A stretch of 64,000 nucleotides of DNA, taken from contig NZ_CP053348.1 in NCBI RefSeq assembly GCF_013394595.1, forward strand, positions 3,630,501 to 3,694,500, read 5' to 3'. The position numbers and the translations under genes are program-made. The stretch is from Winogradskyella forsetii (lineage in GTDB: Bacteria > Bacteroidota > Bacteroidia > Flavobacteriales > Flavobacteriaceae). Below are positions 54,054-62,654 of this stretch, one piece after another; the stretch's first letter is position 1; the number at the start of each line of letters is the position of its first letter. The notes beneath the pieces are model-generated. The model did not search any database and was not told where the DNA came from. It saw nothing but the letters and a program-made list of their open reading frames with translations.

Positions 54054-54848
54054 TTAGTCTTCATTAGAAGGTTTTCCTATAGTTGCTAATATGCCACCAT
54101 CGACGTACACAATTTGACCGCTTACAAAATCACTAGCTTTTGATGCTAAGAATATGGCAGCGCCTTGTAAATCTTCTGGATTTCCCCATCGTCCTGCAGG
54201 TGTTCTACTAATAATAAATTCATTAAACGGATGGCCGTCAACTCTAATTGGTGCTGTTTGACTTGTTGCAAAATAGCCAGGACCAATACCATTGACCTGA
54301 ATATTATGTTTAGACCATTCTGTAGCCATGTTCCTGGTGAGCATTTTTAAGCCACCTTTAGCCGCTGCATAAGCCGCTACGGTGTTTCTTCCTAATTCAC
54401 TCATCATAGAGCAGATATTTATAATCTTACCCTCTTTTCTTTTGATCATGCCTTTTATGACGTGTTTAGACATTATAAAAGGACTGACTAAATCCACTTT
54501 TAAAACCTGCTCAAAATCTTCAACTTCCATCTCCTCTAGAGGGGTTCTTTTGATAATGCCAGCATTATTTACTAGAATGTCTATAACACCGACTTCATTT
54601 TCAATTTTCTTAATATTTTGAATGACTTGAGTCTCATTAGTAACATCGAACAAGTACCCAAAAGCATTTAAACCTTCTGCTTTATATTCAGCTACAGCTT
54701 TATTTAATTTTTCTTGAGATGAAGCCCCATTGACCACAAGCGTTGCACCGGCTTTACCAAGTCCCATTGCCATAGACATGCCCAATCCATGTGTTCCGCC
54801 AGTAATTAAGGCTACTTTTCCCGATAAGTCAAATAAGTTTATTGACAT
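54054..54848 (-). CDS. kduD: 2-deoxy-D-gluconate 3-dehydrogenase / KduD
   Basis: A 264-residue short-chain dehydrogenase with TGGTHGLG (16-23), NNAG (94-97) and the catalytic S147, Y160 and K164. The NICSMMSELGRNTVAAYAAA region and GQIVYVDGGI ending resemble KduD. It reduces 2,5-diketo-3-deoxygluconate (DKII), the product of KduI, to KDG. It follows kduI by 5 bp, which supports this rather than a generic reductase role. Confidence 0.9.
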   Translation of the reverse strand: MSINLFDLSGKVALITGGTHGLGMSMAMGLGKAGATLVVNGASSQEKLNKAVAEYKAEGLNAFGYLFDVTNETQVIQNIKKIENEVGVIDILVNNAGIIKRTPLEEMEVEDFEQVLKVDLVSPFIMSKHVIKGMIKRKEGKIINICSMMSELGRNTVAAYAAAKGGLKMLTRNMATEWSKHNIQVNGIGPGYFATSQTAPIRVDGHPFNEFIISRTPAGRWGNPEDLQGAAIFLASKASDFVSGQIVYVDGGILATIGKPSNED

Positions 54849-54853
54849 ATTTT

Positions 54854-55693
54854 TTATCTTAATTCATTGATTTTACAAACGTCCATATCTCCATAATCCA
54901 AATTTTCACCTGCCATTCCCCAAATAAAGGAATAGTTTGATGTTCCTGAACCTGAATGAATTGACCATGGTGGTGAAATTACGGCTTCTCCATTAGCCAT
55001 CCAAATGTGACGCGTTTCTTGCGGCTCCCCCATAAAATGACACACAGCTTGGTCTTCTGGCACTTCAAAATAGAAATAGACTTCCATTCGTCTGTCATGC
55101 ACATGTGCTGGCATCGTATTCCAGCTACTTCCAACTTTTATGGTCGTCATTCCCATTTGCAATTGGCAAACATCTACCACACTGTTTACAATATACTTTC
55201 TTAATGTTCTTGCATTTGCTGTTTCGGGTGCCCCTAATTCAATAACCTCCACATCCTCTGTTCCAATTTTTTTATTTGGATAGGCTTTGTGAGCTGGTGT
55301 TGAATTTAAATAAAATTTTGCAGGATTTTCCGAAGATTTACTCGAAAAAACCACTTCTTTGTTCCCTTGGCCAATATAAAGTGCTTCCTTACGTTCTAGA
55401 GTATAAATTGTTCCATCAACGGATACACTTCCTGAATCACCTATATTAATAATCCCAAGCTCTCTCCTTTCCAAGAAAAAATCAGCTTTTAATGGGTCTA
55501 TAGCTTCTAAATTAACAGATTTCGTTTCGGGCACAACGCCTGCAACCATAAATCTATCATAGTGCGTGTACACCCACTCTATAGTGTCTTTTTTTAGTAC
55601 GTTCTGAATTAAGAATTCATTTCGTAATTGTTGAGTATCGTATTTTTTTACAGCCTCTGGACTGGATGCGTATCTTGTATTGTATTTTGACAT
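54854..55693 (-). CDS. kduI: 5-dehydro-4-deoxy-D-glucuronate isomerase
   Basis: A 279-residue bicupin isomerase. The zinc ligands are H197 and H199 (MPAHVHD), E204 and H246 (PPWSIHSG). It converts 5-keto-4-deoxyuronate, released by pectate lyases and GH105, into 2,5-diketo-3-deoxygluconate. It is the first gene of the eight-gene operon that ends with uxaA and has its own LacI operator 16 nt before the ATG. Confidence 0.95.
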   Translation of the reverse strand: MSKYNTRYASSPEAVKKYDTQQLRNEFLIQNVLKKDTIEWVYTHYDRFMVAGVVPETKSVNLEAIDPLKADFFLERRELGIINIGDSGSVSVDGTIYTLERKEALYIGQGNKEVVFSSKSSENPAKFYLNSTPAHKAYPNKKIGTEDVEVIELGAPETANARTLRKYIVNSVVDVCQLQMGMTTIKVGSSWNTMPAHVHDRRMEVYFYFEVPEDQAVCHFMGEPQETRHIWMANGEAVISPPWSIHSGSGTSNYSFIWGMAGENLDYGDMDVCKINELR

Positions 55694-55709
55694 AGAAAAT
55701 AATTTTATT

Positions 55710-55730
55710 GTAATCGATTACACAAATATA
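55710..55730 (-). promoter_or_regulatory. LacI-type operator and -7 box of the kduI-uxaA operon
   Basis: The perfect palindrome GTAATCGATTAC is at 55710-55721. On the minus strand it follows a perfect -7 box TATATTTG (55730-55723) by 1 nt. A -33-like TTAG lies about 19 nt further upstream. Confidence 0.88.
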
Positions 55731-56271
55731 AAATAATTTAATTTAAAACCTAATTATTCTGATTATGAATTAGATTTTGTTCTAGTAATTTTCCTTTTAA
55801 AATGTTCAAAAATCATATTTTTATGAAGTCTTAAATTTGATCAATTCTTTTCTTAAACTCATTATAAATGAAAATCAATATAGATTACACTTGACAATAT
55901 TCTGAAATTCGAGAAATCAAAAGTAAACATCATACCTCAATATTATAGTCAGTATTGCAGATAAAAAGTCAAAATTTTAGAATATGTTTTTCTCAACGTA
56001 ATTAGAAAATTAAAATGTTATAATTTTTGCTTAGTAAAATTACAAGAATTTCATCTTAAATGGCAATTTTGAAACTGATAAATATAAATATGCTTTAAAG
56101 AAACTTGAGAATTGAGATAGTCAACTCAATAATAGCGACATAAATTATGAGAGCGTTTCTAAGTTCGATTTTTGTTTCGAAAAGTTCAAATTTGAACATT
56201 ATTGGTTCGAACCTACGCTATCAAATCGTTAATCCTAAAAATTGCTAATTTTAATGCGGTGTTGAAAGGGA
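55731..56271. other. AT-rich intergenic stretch, no gene seen
   Basis: About 540 bp between the kduI promoter and the tRNA-Leu terminator. It is strongly AT-rich with stops in all frames, and I find no open reading frame, repeat or RNA fold that stands out. It marks the right border of the pectin locus. Confidence 0.5.
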
Positions 56272-56312
56272 ATAAAAAAAGGGACAAATCAAAACATTCT
56301 GATTTGTCCCTT
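56272..56312 (-). terminator. Intrinsic terminator after tRNA-Leu
   Basis: Perfect 12-bp arms AAGGGACAAATC (56279-56290) and GATTTGTCCCTT (56301-56312) with a 10-nt loop are followed on the minus strand by TTTTTTTAT. It begins 4 nt after the tRNA-Leu 3' end and stops the tRNA-Gly/tRNA-Leu transcript. Confidence 0.9.
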
Positions 56313-56316
56313 AAAG

Positions 56317-56400
56317 TACTGAAGACGGGACTTGAACCCGTACGTCCTAATGGACATTGGATTTTAAGTCCAACGTGTCTACCAATTCCACCACTTCAGC
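56317..56400 (-). tRNA. trnL: tRNA-Leu(UAA)
   Basis: An 84-nt class II tRNA. The acceptor GCTGAAG pairs with CTTCAGT (first pair G-U), the discriminator is A73, the anticodon loop CTTAAAA gives UAA, and a variable arm of about 13 nt precedes the T-arm GGGTTCAAGTCCC. CCA is not encoded. It lies 43 nt downstream of tRNA-Gly on the same strand. Confidence 0.95.
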
Positions 56401-56443
56401 ATCTTAGTTACTGACTGCAACTAAAAATTGGTATGTATTATTG

Positions 56444-56515
56444 AGCGAAAGATGGGATTTGAACCCACGACCTCCACCTTGGCAAGGTGATGCTCTACCC
56501 CTGAGCTACTTTCGC
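56444..56515 (-). tRNA. trnG: tRNA-Gly(GCC)
   Basis: A 72-nt tRNA. The acceptor GCGAAAG pairs with CTTTCGC, the discriminator is U73, the D-loop is AGCTCAGGGGTAGAGC, the anticodon stem-loop CCTTGCCAAGG gives GCC, and the T-arm is GTGGGTTCAAATCCCAT. CCA is not encoded. It precedes tRNA-Leu and is probably co-transcribed with it. Confidence 0.95.
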
Positions 56516-56610
56516 AATTTTTAAAGAACTTTTTCGCTTTTAAAGCGGATGCAAATTTAAAATTTTTATCATTAAAGCAAAGCCTTTTTTTAAAATAAAT
56601 TAAAAAACTT

Positions 56611-59223
56611 TTAGGCTTGCTTTTTCTTTACCAACATTCGCTTAATTTCATTGAGTTTCATTAAAGCTTCAACTGGTGTTAAAGTATCGATATCCGTATG
56701 AAGAATTTCGTCCTTTATCTCTATCAGTAAAGGGTCATCCAAATTAAAAAAGCTTAATTGCAAATCATCTTTTAATGTTTTCACCTTATCCGTTAACTCT
56801 TCACTTGAATGCGATTTTTCTAGTTTAGATAGAATTTTATTTGCGCGCCTTATCACTTGCTGCGGCATTCCTGCCATTTTTGCGACGTGAATTCCAAAAC
56901 TGTGTTCACTTCCGCCTTCAACCAGTTTTCTAACAAAAAGCACATTATCTTTTAGCTCTTTTACCGCGACATTGAAATTTTTAATGCGACTGAACGTCTC
57001 CGTCATTTCATTTAATTCGTGATAATGTGTTGCAAAAAGCGTTTTGGGTTTAGATGGGTGTTCATGCAAATATTCACTGATGGCCCAAGCGATTGAAATA
57101 CCATCATATGTACTCGTTCCTCTTCCAATTTCATCTAAAAGTACCAAGCTTCGGTCTGAAATATTATTAAGAATAGAAGCGGTTTCATTCATCTCTACCA
57201 TAAAGGTGGATTCGCCCATCGAAATATTATCACTTGCGCCTACTCTGGTAAAAATCTTATCGACCAAACCAATTCTTGCTTCTCCAGCAGGCACAAAACT
57301 TCCGATTTGTGCTAATAAAACAATCAATGCTGTTTGTCTTAGAATTGCCGACTTACCAGACATGTTTGGTCCAGTGATCATAATAATTTGCTGCGATGCT
57401 CTATCCAAAAATAAATCGTTGGCAATATAAGGTTCGCCAATTGGCAATTGTTTTTCAATTACGGGATGACGACCGTCCTTTATTTCCAAATCGAAACTAT
57501 CATCAATTTGTGGATACACATAGTTGTTTGCTTTCGCCAAACTTGCAAATCCACACAAACAATCTAATTGCCCAATGAGTTGCGCATTCTGCTGAACGGA
57601 AACAATAAACTGATGCATCCAAGTGACTAATTCAGCGAATAATTGTTGCTCAATCGCTAAAATACGCTCTTCAGCACCTAAAATTTTTGCTTCATATTCT
57701 TTGAGTTCTTCGGTAATGTAACGCTCCGCATTTACAAGTGTCTGTTTACGAATCCATTCTTCCGGAACTTTATCTTTATGTGAATTTCGGACTTCAATAT
57801 AATATCCAAAAACGTTGTTTGAAGCAATCTTAAGGGACGTGATACCTGTACGTTCACTTTCGCGTTTCAGCATATTATCCAAATACGTTTTCCCAGATTG
57901 TGACAAACCTCTCAATTCATCTAATTCTTGGGAAAAACCGCTAGCAATGGTATGACCTTTTAAAATATTTACAGGTGCATCTTCGGTGAGTGTTTCTTTT
58001 ATTTTGTCGCGTAATAAATCACAGCGATGTAAATTATCGCCTAATATTTTCAACGCTTCATTCTCACAAACTTCGGCTTCGGCCTTAATAGGCACAATAG
58101 CGTCTAAGGAGTTTTTAAGCTGAATAACTTCACGTGGACTAACTTTAGTGGTTGCTATTTTTGAAATGAGCCGTTCAATGTCTCCAATATGTTTTATCTG
58201 ACTTTGAATCTTTTGAAGCAAGGGTTCGTTTTCCAACAAATATTTAACAACTTCGTGTCGTTGTTTTATTTTATCAGCATGTTTTAACGGTAAGGCCAAC
58301 CAACGTTTTAAGGTTCGTCCTCCCATGGCCGAAATCGTTTTGTCAATGACATTGATTAAGGTTACGGCATTGGCATTGGTAGAAGTGTACAACTCTAAAT
58401 TCCGAATCGTAAATTTATCCATCCAAACATAATCATCAGTCGCAATTCTCGAAATCGTTGCAATATGCTCCAACTTGTTATGGCGTGTTTCTCCTAGATA
58501 ATGAAGCACAACGCCTGAAGCGATAATCCCTTCATATAAATCTTCAATTCCAAAACCTTTTAATGTCTTCGTGTTGAAATGTTTAATCAAAGTTTCATGG
58601 GCATAGTCGGCCTGAAACACCCAATCTTCCAAATAAAACGTATGAAAATCAGTGCCGAAGGCTTCCGAAAATGCCTTTCGACTTTGTTTTGAAATTAAAA
58701 CTTCACTTGGGTTAAAATTCTGAAGGAGCTTATCAATATACTCCGCATTGCCTTGCGAGGTTAAAAATTCGCCGGTAGAAATATCTAGAAAAGACACTCC
58801 AATACGTTGCTTTTCAAAATAAACAGCGGCTAAAAAATTGTTGGATTTTGAATGTAAAATGTCATCATTAAAAGCCACACCAGGCGTAACCAATTCCGTG
58901 ACACCACGTTTTACGATGGTTTTGGTTTGCTTTGGGTCTTCCAACTGGTCGCAAATAGCAACACGCTCTCCTGCCCTTACCAATTTTGGCAAATACGTAT
59001 TTAAGGAATGGTGCGGAAAACCAGCTAACTCTGTTTCACTTTCGCTACCAGCACCACGTTTGGTTAAAATGATATCGAGTATTTTTGACGCTTTTACGGC
59101 ATCGCTACCAAAGGTTTCATAAAAATCGCCCACACGAAACAATAACAAGGCATCAGGATATTTTACCTTGATGGCATTATACTGTTTCATTAATGGTGTT
59201 ACTTTTTTCGCCTTTTTAGCCAA
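56611..59223 (-). CDS. mutS: DNA mismatch repair protein MutS
   Basis: An 870-residue full-length MutS. The mismatch-binding F-x-E motif is F34-Y-E36 in GDFYETFG. The connector, lever and clamp regions follow, and the ATPase has Walker [10 protein letters not shown], the [14 protein letters not shown]alker B/signature region and [11 protein letters not shown]. It recognises mismatches and small loops and recruits MutL. It is transcribed alone toward the tRNA pair; about 260 bp upstream contain interspersed repeats. Nothing suggests damage or fusion. Confidence 0.97.
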   Translation of the reverse strand: MAKKAKKVTPLMKQYNAIKVKYPDALLLFRVGDFYETFGSDAVKASKILDIILTKRGAGSESETELAGFPHHSLNTYLPKLVRAGERVAICDQLEDPKQTKTIVKRGVTELVTPGVAFNDDILHSKSNNFLAAVYFEKQRIGVSFLDISTGEFLTSQGNAEYIDKLLQNFNPSEVLISKQSRKAFSEAFGTDFHTFYLEDWVFQADYAHETLIKHFNTKTLKGFGIEDLYEGIIASGVVLHYLGETRHNKLEHIATISRIATDDYVWMDKFTIRNLELYTSTNANAVTLINVIDKTISAMGGRTLKRWLALPLKHADKIKQRHEVVKYLLENEPLLQKIQSQIKHIGDIERLISKIATTKVSPREVIQLKNSLDAIVPIKAEAEVCENEALKILGDNLHRCDLLRDKIKETLTEDAPVNILKGHTIASGFSQELDELRGLSQSGKTYLDNMLKRESERTGITSLKIASNNVFGYYIEVRNSHKDKVPEEWIRKQTLVNAERYITEELKEYEAKILGAEERILAIEQQLFAELVTWMHQFIVSVQQNAQLIGQLDCLCGFASLAKANNYVYPQIDDSFDLEIKDGRHPVIEKQLPIGEPYIANDLFLDRASQQIIMITGPNMSGKSAILRQTALIVLLAQIGSFVPAGEARIGLVDKIFTRVGASDNISMGESTFMVEMNETASILNNISDRSLVLLDEIGRGTSTYDGISIAWAISEYLHEHPSKPKTLFATHYHELNEMTETFSRIKNFNVAVKELKDNVLFVRKLVEGGSEHSFGIHVAKMAGMPQQVIRRANKILSKLEKSHSSEELTDKVKTLKDDLQLSFFNLDDPLLIEIKDEILHTDIDTLTPVEALMKLNEIKRMLVKKKQA

Positions 59224-59254
59224 TGGTAATCTGTTTTAAATTATATTTTTGTCT

Positions 59255-59266
59255 CGATAGCTATCG
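59255..59266. repeat. Short palindrome CGATAGCTATCG
   Basis: A perfect 12-bp palindrome upstream of mutS. In Flavobacteriia similar CCCGATAGCTATCGGG-like sequences are often dispersed between genes. It is not related to the LacI operator, whose centre is ATCGAT. Confidence 0.4.
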
Positions 59267-59365
59267 GGATTACAAATTTACTTATATTTTGAGGTTTATT
59301 GAAGTCGTCTCAACAGAAGTTATTTACAGGTGTTGATAACATATGACTATACAAACTTTATGTTG

Positions 59366-59383
59366 GCTGAGCGAAGTCGAAGT
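59366..59383 (+). repeat. Interspersed repeat core, copy A
   Basis: The 18-mer gctgagcgaagtcgaagt is identical to 61038-61055. A related inverted fragment (tgtgacttcgac) lies at 60094-60105. It is non-coding and sits between mutS and the RNA methyltransferase gene. Confidence 0.7.
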
Positions 59384-59481
59384 CACAACAATTTATAATT
59401 ATATTGCAAATATCAGAGCTTTCAGCTTTTTAAAACCTGCGAGGTCTCCTAAACAGATTACCGCTTTTGCGGAAACCAAAG

Positions 59482-60018
59482 ATGAGAAAACTAAAGAACG
59501 AAGAATTAGAAAGGTTAGAAATTTCAGAATTTAAAACTGCTGAAAAGTCTCCTATCATCATTATACTCGATAATATTAGAAGCCTTAACAACATTGGTTC
59601 GGTTTTTAGAACCAGTGATGCGTTTTTAATTGAAAAGATTTATCTCTGTGGTATTACTGCACAACCACCACACAACGATATTAGAAAAACAGCTTTAGGA
59701 AGTACGGAAACTGTGGCTTGGCAATATGCCGAAAACACTTTAGATATTATTGAAAAATTAAAAACTGAAAACATAAAAATTTGTGCTATTGAACAAGCCG
59801 AAAACGCCACCATGCTCAACGATTTTGAACCTCAACCCAACACTAAATATGCTTTTGTGTTTGGGAATGAAGTTAAAGGTGTAGCACAAAATGTGGTTGA
59901 TGCAAGTGATGTTGTGATTGAAATTCCGCAATATGGCACCAAACATTCTTTGAATATTTCGGTTAGTTGTGGTGTGGTAGTTTGGGATGTGTTCAGTAAG
60001 ATGAAGAGGCCCAATTAA
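59482..60018 (+). CDS. TrmH/SpoU-family RNA 2'-O-methyltransferase
   Basis: A 178-residue knotted SPOUT methyltransferase. Motif 1 is LDNIRSLNNIGSVFRTSDAF, motif 2 FVFGNEVKGV, and motif 3 IPQYGTKHSLNISVSCGVVVWD. It lacks an N-terminal RNA-binding extension, so it resembles short tRNA methyltransferases more than RlmB. ATG at 59482 is used; a TTG at 59467 would add five residues. It is a single-gene unit divergent from mutS. The RNA target cannot be named from sequence alone. Confidence 0.9.
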   Translation: MRKLKNEELERLEISEFKTAEKSPIIIILDNIRSLNNIGSVFRTSDAFLIEKIYLCGITAQPPHNDIRKTALGSTETVAWQYAENTLDIIEKLKTENIKICAIEQAENATMLNDFEPQPNTKYAFVFGNEVKGVAQNVVDASDVVIEIPQYGTKHSLNISVSCGVVVWDVFSKMKRPN

Positions 60019-60137
60019 AAAAAAGCCCATCCAAACCTTCCCATAGGGAAGACTTTAATTTGCGTCCCATTCCTATAAATCTGTGTGAAGACTGTGACTT
60101 CGACTGAGACTAAAATATTTAAATAATAATGTCTTTT

Positions 60138-60178
60138 GTCATTTCGACAGAGCGAAGCATGAGCGACGAGAAATCTCA
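60138..60178 (+). repeat. Interspersed repeat element, copy D (inverted relative to 61015-61067)
   Basis: It begins gtcatttcga and ends gagaaatctca. The same ends in reverse orientation border 61015-61067. With that copy it brackets the methyltransferase gene at 60279-60953. Confidence 0.65.
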
Positions 60179-60278
60179 TAGTTTTGTTTAACTTCATCAA
60201 TGATTTAGCAAAAGTGAGATTCCACAATCGCGCCTCATTTCGGAAAGACAAATAAGGACAAATCATAATTTGAATACA

Positions 60279-60953
60279 ATGACTAAAAAACCTTGGCCAA
60301 CAAAAGATGCGATGTCACAAATTTATGACCTGCATCTTTGGGGCGGAAAAGCACATGATTTTTATTCCGGCTCAGGTTCTCACGATGCGAAACTCGTTGC
60401 ACCTTATTTAGATAGTGTGATTACCTTTTTAAAATCCCATAACAATTCGCTGACGGTTTGCGATTTAGGTTGTGGCGATTTTAATGTGGGCAAAGAACTT
60501 GTAAAATACACTAAAAAATTTATCGCTATTGATATTGTTGAAAATTTAATCGCTAGAAATAAATCGCTATTCAGAGCAAAACATTTAGAGTTTTGTTGTT
60601 TGGATATTGTTGAAGATGAACTTCCGGAAGCCGATTGCGTTATTTTGAGACAGGTACTTCAACATTTGTCTAATGCTGAAATTCTGAAAATAGTGACCAA
60701 ACTATCTAACTATAAATACGTAATTCTAACGGAACACCTACCAATTGGGAAATTCATACCCAATAAAGATATTATATCAGGACAAGGCATACGATTAAAA
60801 CAAAGTAGTGGTGTTGATGTGCTGAGCATGCCTTTTAATTTGGAAGTTAAAGACGAGAAAATCTTAAATGAGATTGTTCTAGAGGATGAAAAAGGTATTA
60901 TTGTTACTCGACTTTATGAGATTATTCCACAAAAAATGACGACAAAAGTCTGA
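60279..60953 (+). CDS. Class I SAM-dependent methyltransferase
   Basis: A 224-residue cytoplasmic methyltransferase. Motif I is VCDLGCGDFNVGKEL, motif II includes FIAIDIVENLI, and motif IV resembles LPEADCVILRQVLQHL. ATG at 60279 is used; a TTG at 60270 adds three residues. The substrate is unknown. It stands alone between two inverted copies of an interspersed repeat (60138-60178 and 61015-61067), which hints at mobility or rearrangement but also fits simple accumulation of repeats in intergenic DNA. Confidence 0.85.
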   Translation: MTKKPWPTKDAMSQIYDLHLWGGKAHDFYSGSGSHDAKLVAPYLDSVITFLKSHNNSLTVCDLGCGDFNVGKELVKYTKKFIAIDIVENLIARNKSLFRAKHLEFCCLDIVEDELPEADCVILRQVLQHLSNAEILKIVTKLSNYKYVILTEHLPIGKFIPNKDIISGQGIRLKQSSGVDVLSMPFNLEVKDEKILNEIVLEDEKGIIVTRLYEIIPQKMTTKV

Positions 60954-61014
60954 CACGAATGTCACTAATTTGCTCATATCTAAACGGATAAAAACTCTTT
61001 TCGGATAAGAACAA

Positions 61015-61067
61015 TGAGATTTCTCGGTGGAACCCGTGCTGAGCGAAGTCGAAGTACTCGAAATGAC
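61015..61067 (-). repeat. Interspersed repeat element, copy B
   Basis: A 53-bp element running from tgagatttctcgg to gaaatgac. Its reverse complement shares both ends with 60138-60178, and it contains the 18-mer found at 59366-59383. It lies between convergent genes. Confidence 0.65.
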
Positions 61068-61087
61068 AAAACCAATGACTTATCCAT

Positions 61088-61115
61088 ACTGCCTACTGAA
61101 GACTGCCTACTGAAG
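61088..61115. repeat. Two tandem 14-bp repeats at the 3' end of folK-dNK
   Basis: actgcctactgaag occurs twice in a row (61088-61101 and 61102-61115). The copies overlap the last codons and stop of the folK-dNK gene, so the C-terminal SSVGSLQ residues are probably a late addition made by this duplication. Confidence 0.7.
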
Positions 61116-62241
61116 ACTCATTAATCTCACCCAATAACCACAAATAATCTTCACGACTCTTCACAAAATCCCGATCTGAAATATCAATAATCTTAACATT
61201 CATCTCTTGCTGACTTTTTAAAAATTCCAAATAACCTGTGTTTATTTTTTCGAGATAATCGTCTTTGATGTCTTTTTCGTAATTACGACCTCTTTTCTTA
61301 ATATTGGCTTGTAAACGTTCTGTGTTTTGATAGAGATACACATACAGATCTGGCTTAGCGATGTCCTTATAAACTTGGTAGAATAGTTTTCGGTACAATC
61401 TAAACTCGTCCTCAGGCAACGTAATTTTTGAAAAAATCAATGATTTATAAACATCATAATCACTGACCATAAAATCCATAAACAAATCCAGTTGCGACAA
61501 ATCATCACTAATTTGTTGATAGCGATCAGCTAAAAAAGACATTTCTAAGGTGAAGGCATAACGCTCTGGTTGCTTGTAAAATTTCGGTAAAAATGCATTA
61601 TCAGCAAAGCGTTCCAAAATTAGCTTGGCGTTGAAATCGTTGGCAATTTTATTGGCTAAACTGGTTTTTCCAGCGCCTATATTGCCTTCAATCGCTATAT
61701 AGTTGTAATCGTCAAAGTTATAGGCTCTTTTTGGGTTCTTTAACCAAATATTTACAGGTTCCAATTCAGAATCGTCCTTACACTCTGCCAATAATAATTC
61801 AATAGACTTTTTTAAAACTGGATGCTCAAAGTCTTTGGCAATAGCAACCAAAGGCTGCAATACAAACCTGCGTGTATGAAGTTCTGGATGCGGAATGGCC
61901 AAAGTTTTTTCTTCAAGAATTTCATCTTCAAAAAATAAAATATCCAAATCAATTTCACGGGATTCATAACCTGTGCTTGCTTTTGGTTGTCGCCCTAAAT
62001 CTAATTCAATAGCCTGAAGCTCCTTTAATACTTTTTTGGGCTTCAACTCGGTTTCAACAGAAATACAAGCATTAAAAAAATCGTCGCCTTCAAAACCAAA
62101 AGCTGGGGTTTTAAATACTTTCGAAATCTTATGAACAACACCAACACGCTTAAAAATAGCATCAACTGCCGATTGCAAATACTGCAATTTGTTGCCTTTG
62201 TTGCTTCCTAATGCGATGTAAATGGTTTTGGATGGTTTCAT
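61093..62241 (-). CDS. folK: Fusion: folate enzyme HPPK (FolK) with deoxynucleoside kinase
   Basis: A 382-residue bifunctional protein. Residues about 5-160 are HPPK: IYIALGSNKGNK at the start and the RKPKA-like DLGRQPKASTGYESREIDLD segment with catalytic aspartates. It transfers pyrophosphate to 6-hydroxymethyl-dihydropterin. Residues about 175-372 are a deoxynucleoside kinase with P-loop IEGNIGAGKTS, an ERFADNAFLPKFY segment and the lid RGRNYEKDI. This fusion is common in Bacteroidota. The extreme C-terminus is altered by a tandem repeat. It joins folate synthesis to deoxynucleoside salvage. Confidence 0.93.
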   Translation of the reverse strand: MKPSKTIYIALGSNKGNKLQYLQSAVDAIFKRVGVVHKISKVFKTPAFGFEGDDFFNACISVETELKPKKVLKELQAIELDLGRQPKASTGYESREIDLDILFFEDEILEEKTLAIPHPELHTRRFVLQPLVAIAKDFEHPVLKKSIELLLAECKDDSELEPVNIWLKNPKRAYNFDDYNYIAIEGNIGAGKTSLANKIANDFNAKLILERFADNAFLPKFYKQPERYAFTLEMSFLADRYQQISDDLSQLDLFMDFMVSDYDVYKSLIFSKITLPEDEFRLYRKLFYQVYKDIAKPDLYVYLYQNTERLQANIKKRGRNYEKDIKDDYLEKINTGYLEFLKSQQEMNVKIIDISDRDFVKSREDYLWLLGEINESSVGSLQ

Positions 62242-62654
62242 AAATCATTACCGATTCAATCACGAACCGGAATGAACAAAATAACTAAAACAAAATCTAT
62301 TATGCTAATGATATGTATGGTGTTTGTGAACAATATATGATGTACCTCACGGCACATTTAAAAAATGGAATAAAATTTTCCTACGGATATGTTGTCCCTC
62401 TGGGACAGCGCATTATTATACATTAAAAACATTATCCAATGTTTTTCTACTGGTATTTTGCTTCAAAATGTTGTTCTTACAAGTCCGCCAATCTCTTTAG
62501 ATAATTTTAAAAACAAATGCCTTCGATTAAACCATTCCTATAATTTAACAACAAACGACTTAACAACTAACAACCCAACAACAAACAACTAAACAACTCA
62601 CGCACTTCCCTCAAATTCTCTATATTTACAAAAACAATCTACCAACCACAAAAC
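62242..62654. other. Intergenic stretch with a small hairpin and A/C-rich low-complexity DNA
   Basis: 413 bp between the divergent folK-dNK and yhhQ genes. It contains a 6-bp hairpin TGTCCC-TCT-GGGACA (62393-62407) resembling dispersed Flavobacteriia repeats, and an AAC/CAA-rich low-complexity stretch at about 62548-62600. A TATATTTAC box near 62621 may be the -7 element of yhhQ. No gene is seen. Confidence 0.5.

Noticed and set aside
56202..56414. Plus-strand 70-codon frame
   Set aside because: It runs antisense through tRNA-Leu and its terminator, both of which are certain.
59343..59534. Plus-strand 63-codon frame before the RNA methyltransferase
   Set aside because: Built largely from interspersed repeat and methyltransferase sequence in another frame.
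60015..60266. Minus-strand 83-codon frame between two methyltransferase genes
   Set aside because: Composed of repeat sequence (copy at 60138-60178) with no conserved motif.
59366..61067. Repeats considered as a CRISPR array
   Set aside because: Only a few copies in mixed orientation, hundreds of bases apart, with genes between them and no cas genes.
62389..62592. Plus-strand 67-codon frame upstream of yhhQ
   Set aside because: Ends in a low-complexity TTN/NP-type tail encoded by an A/C-rich repeat; no family features.
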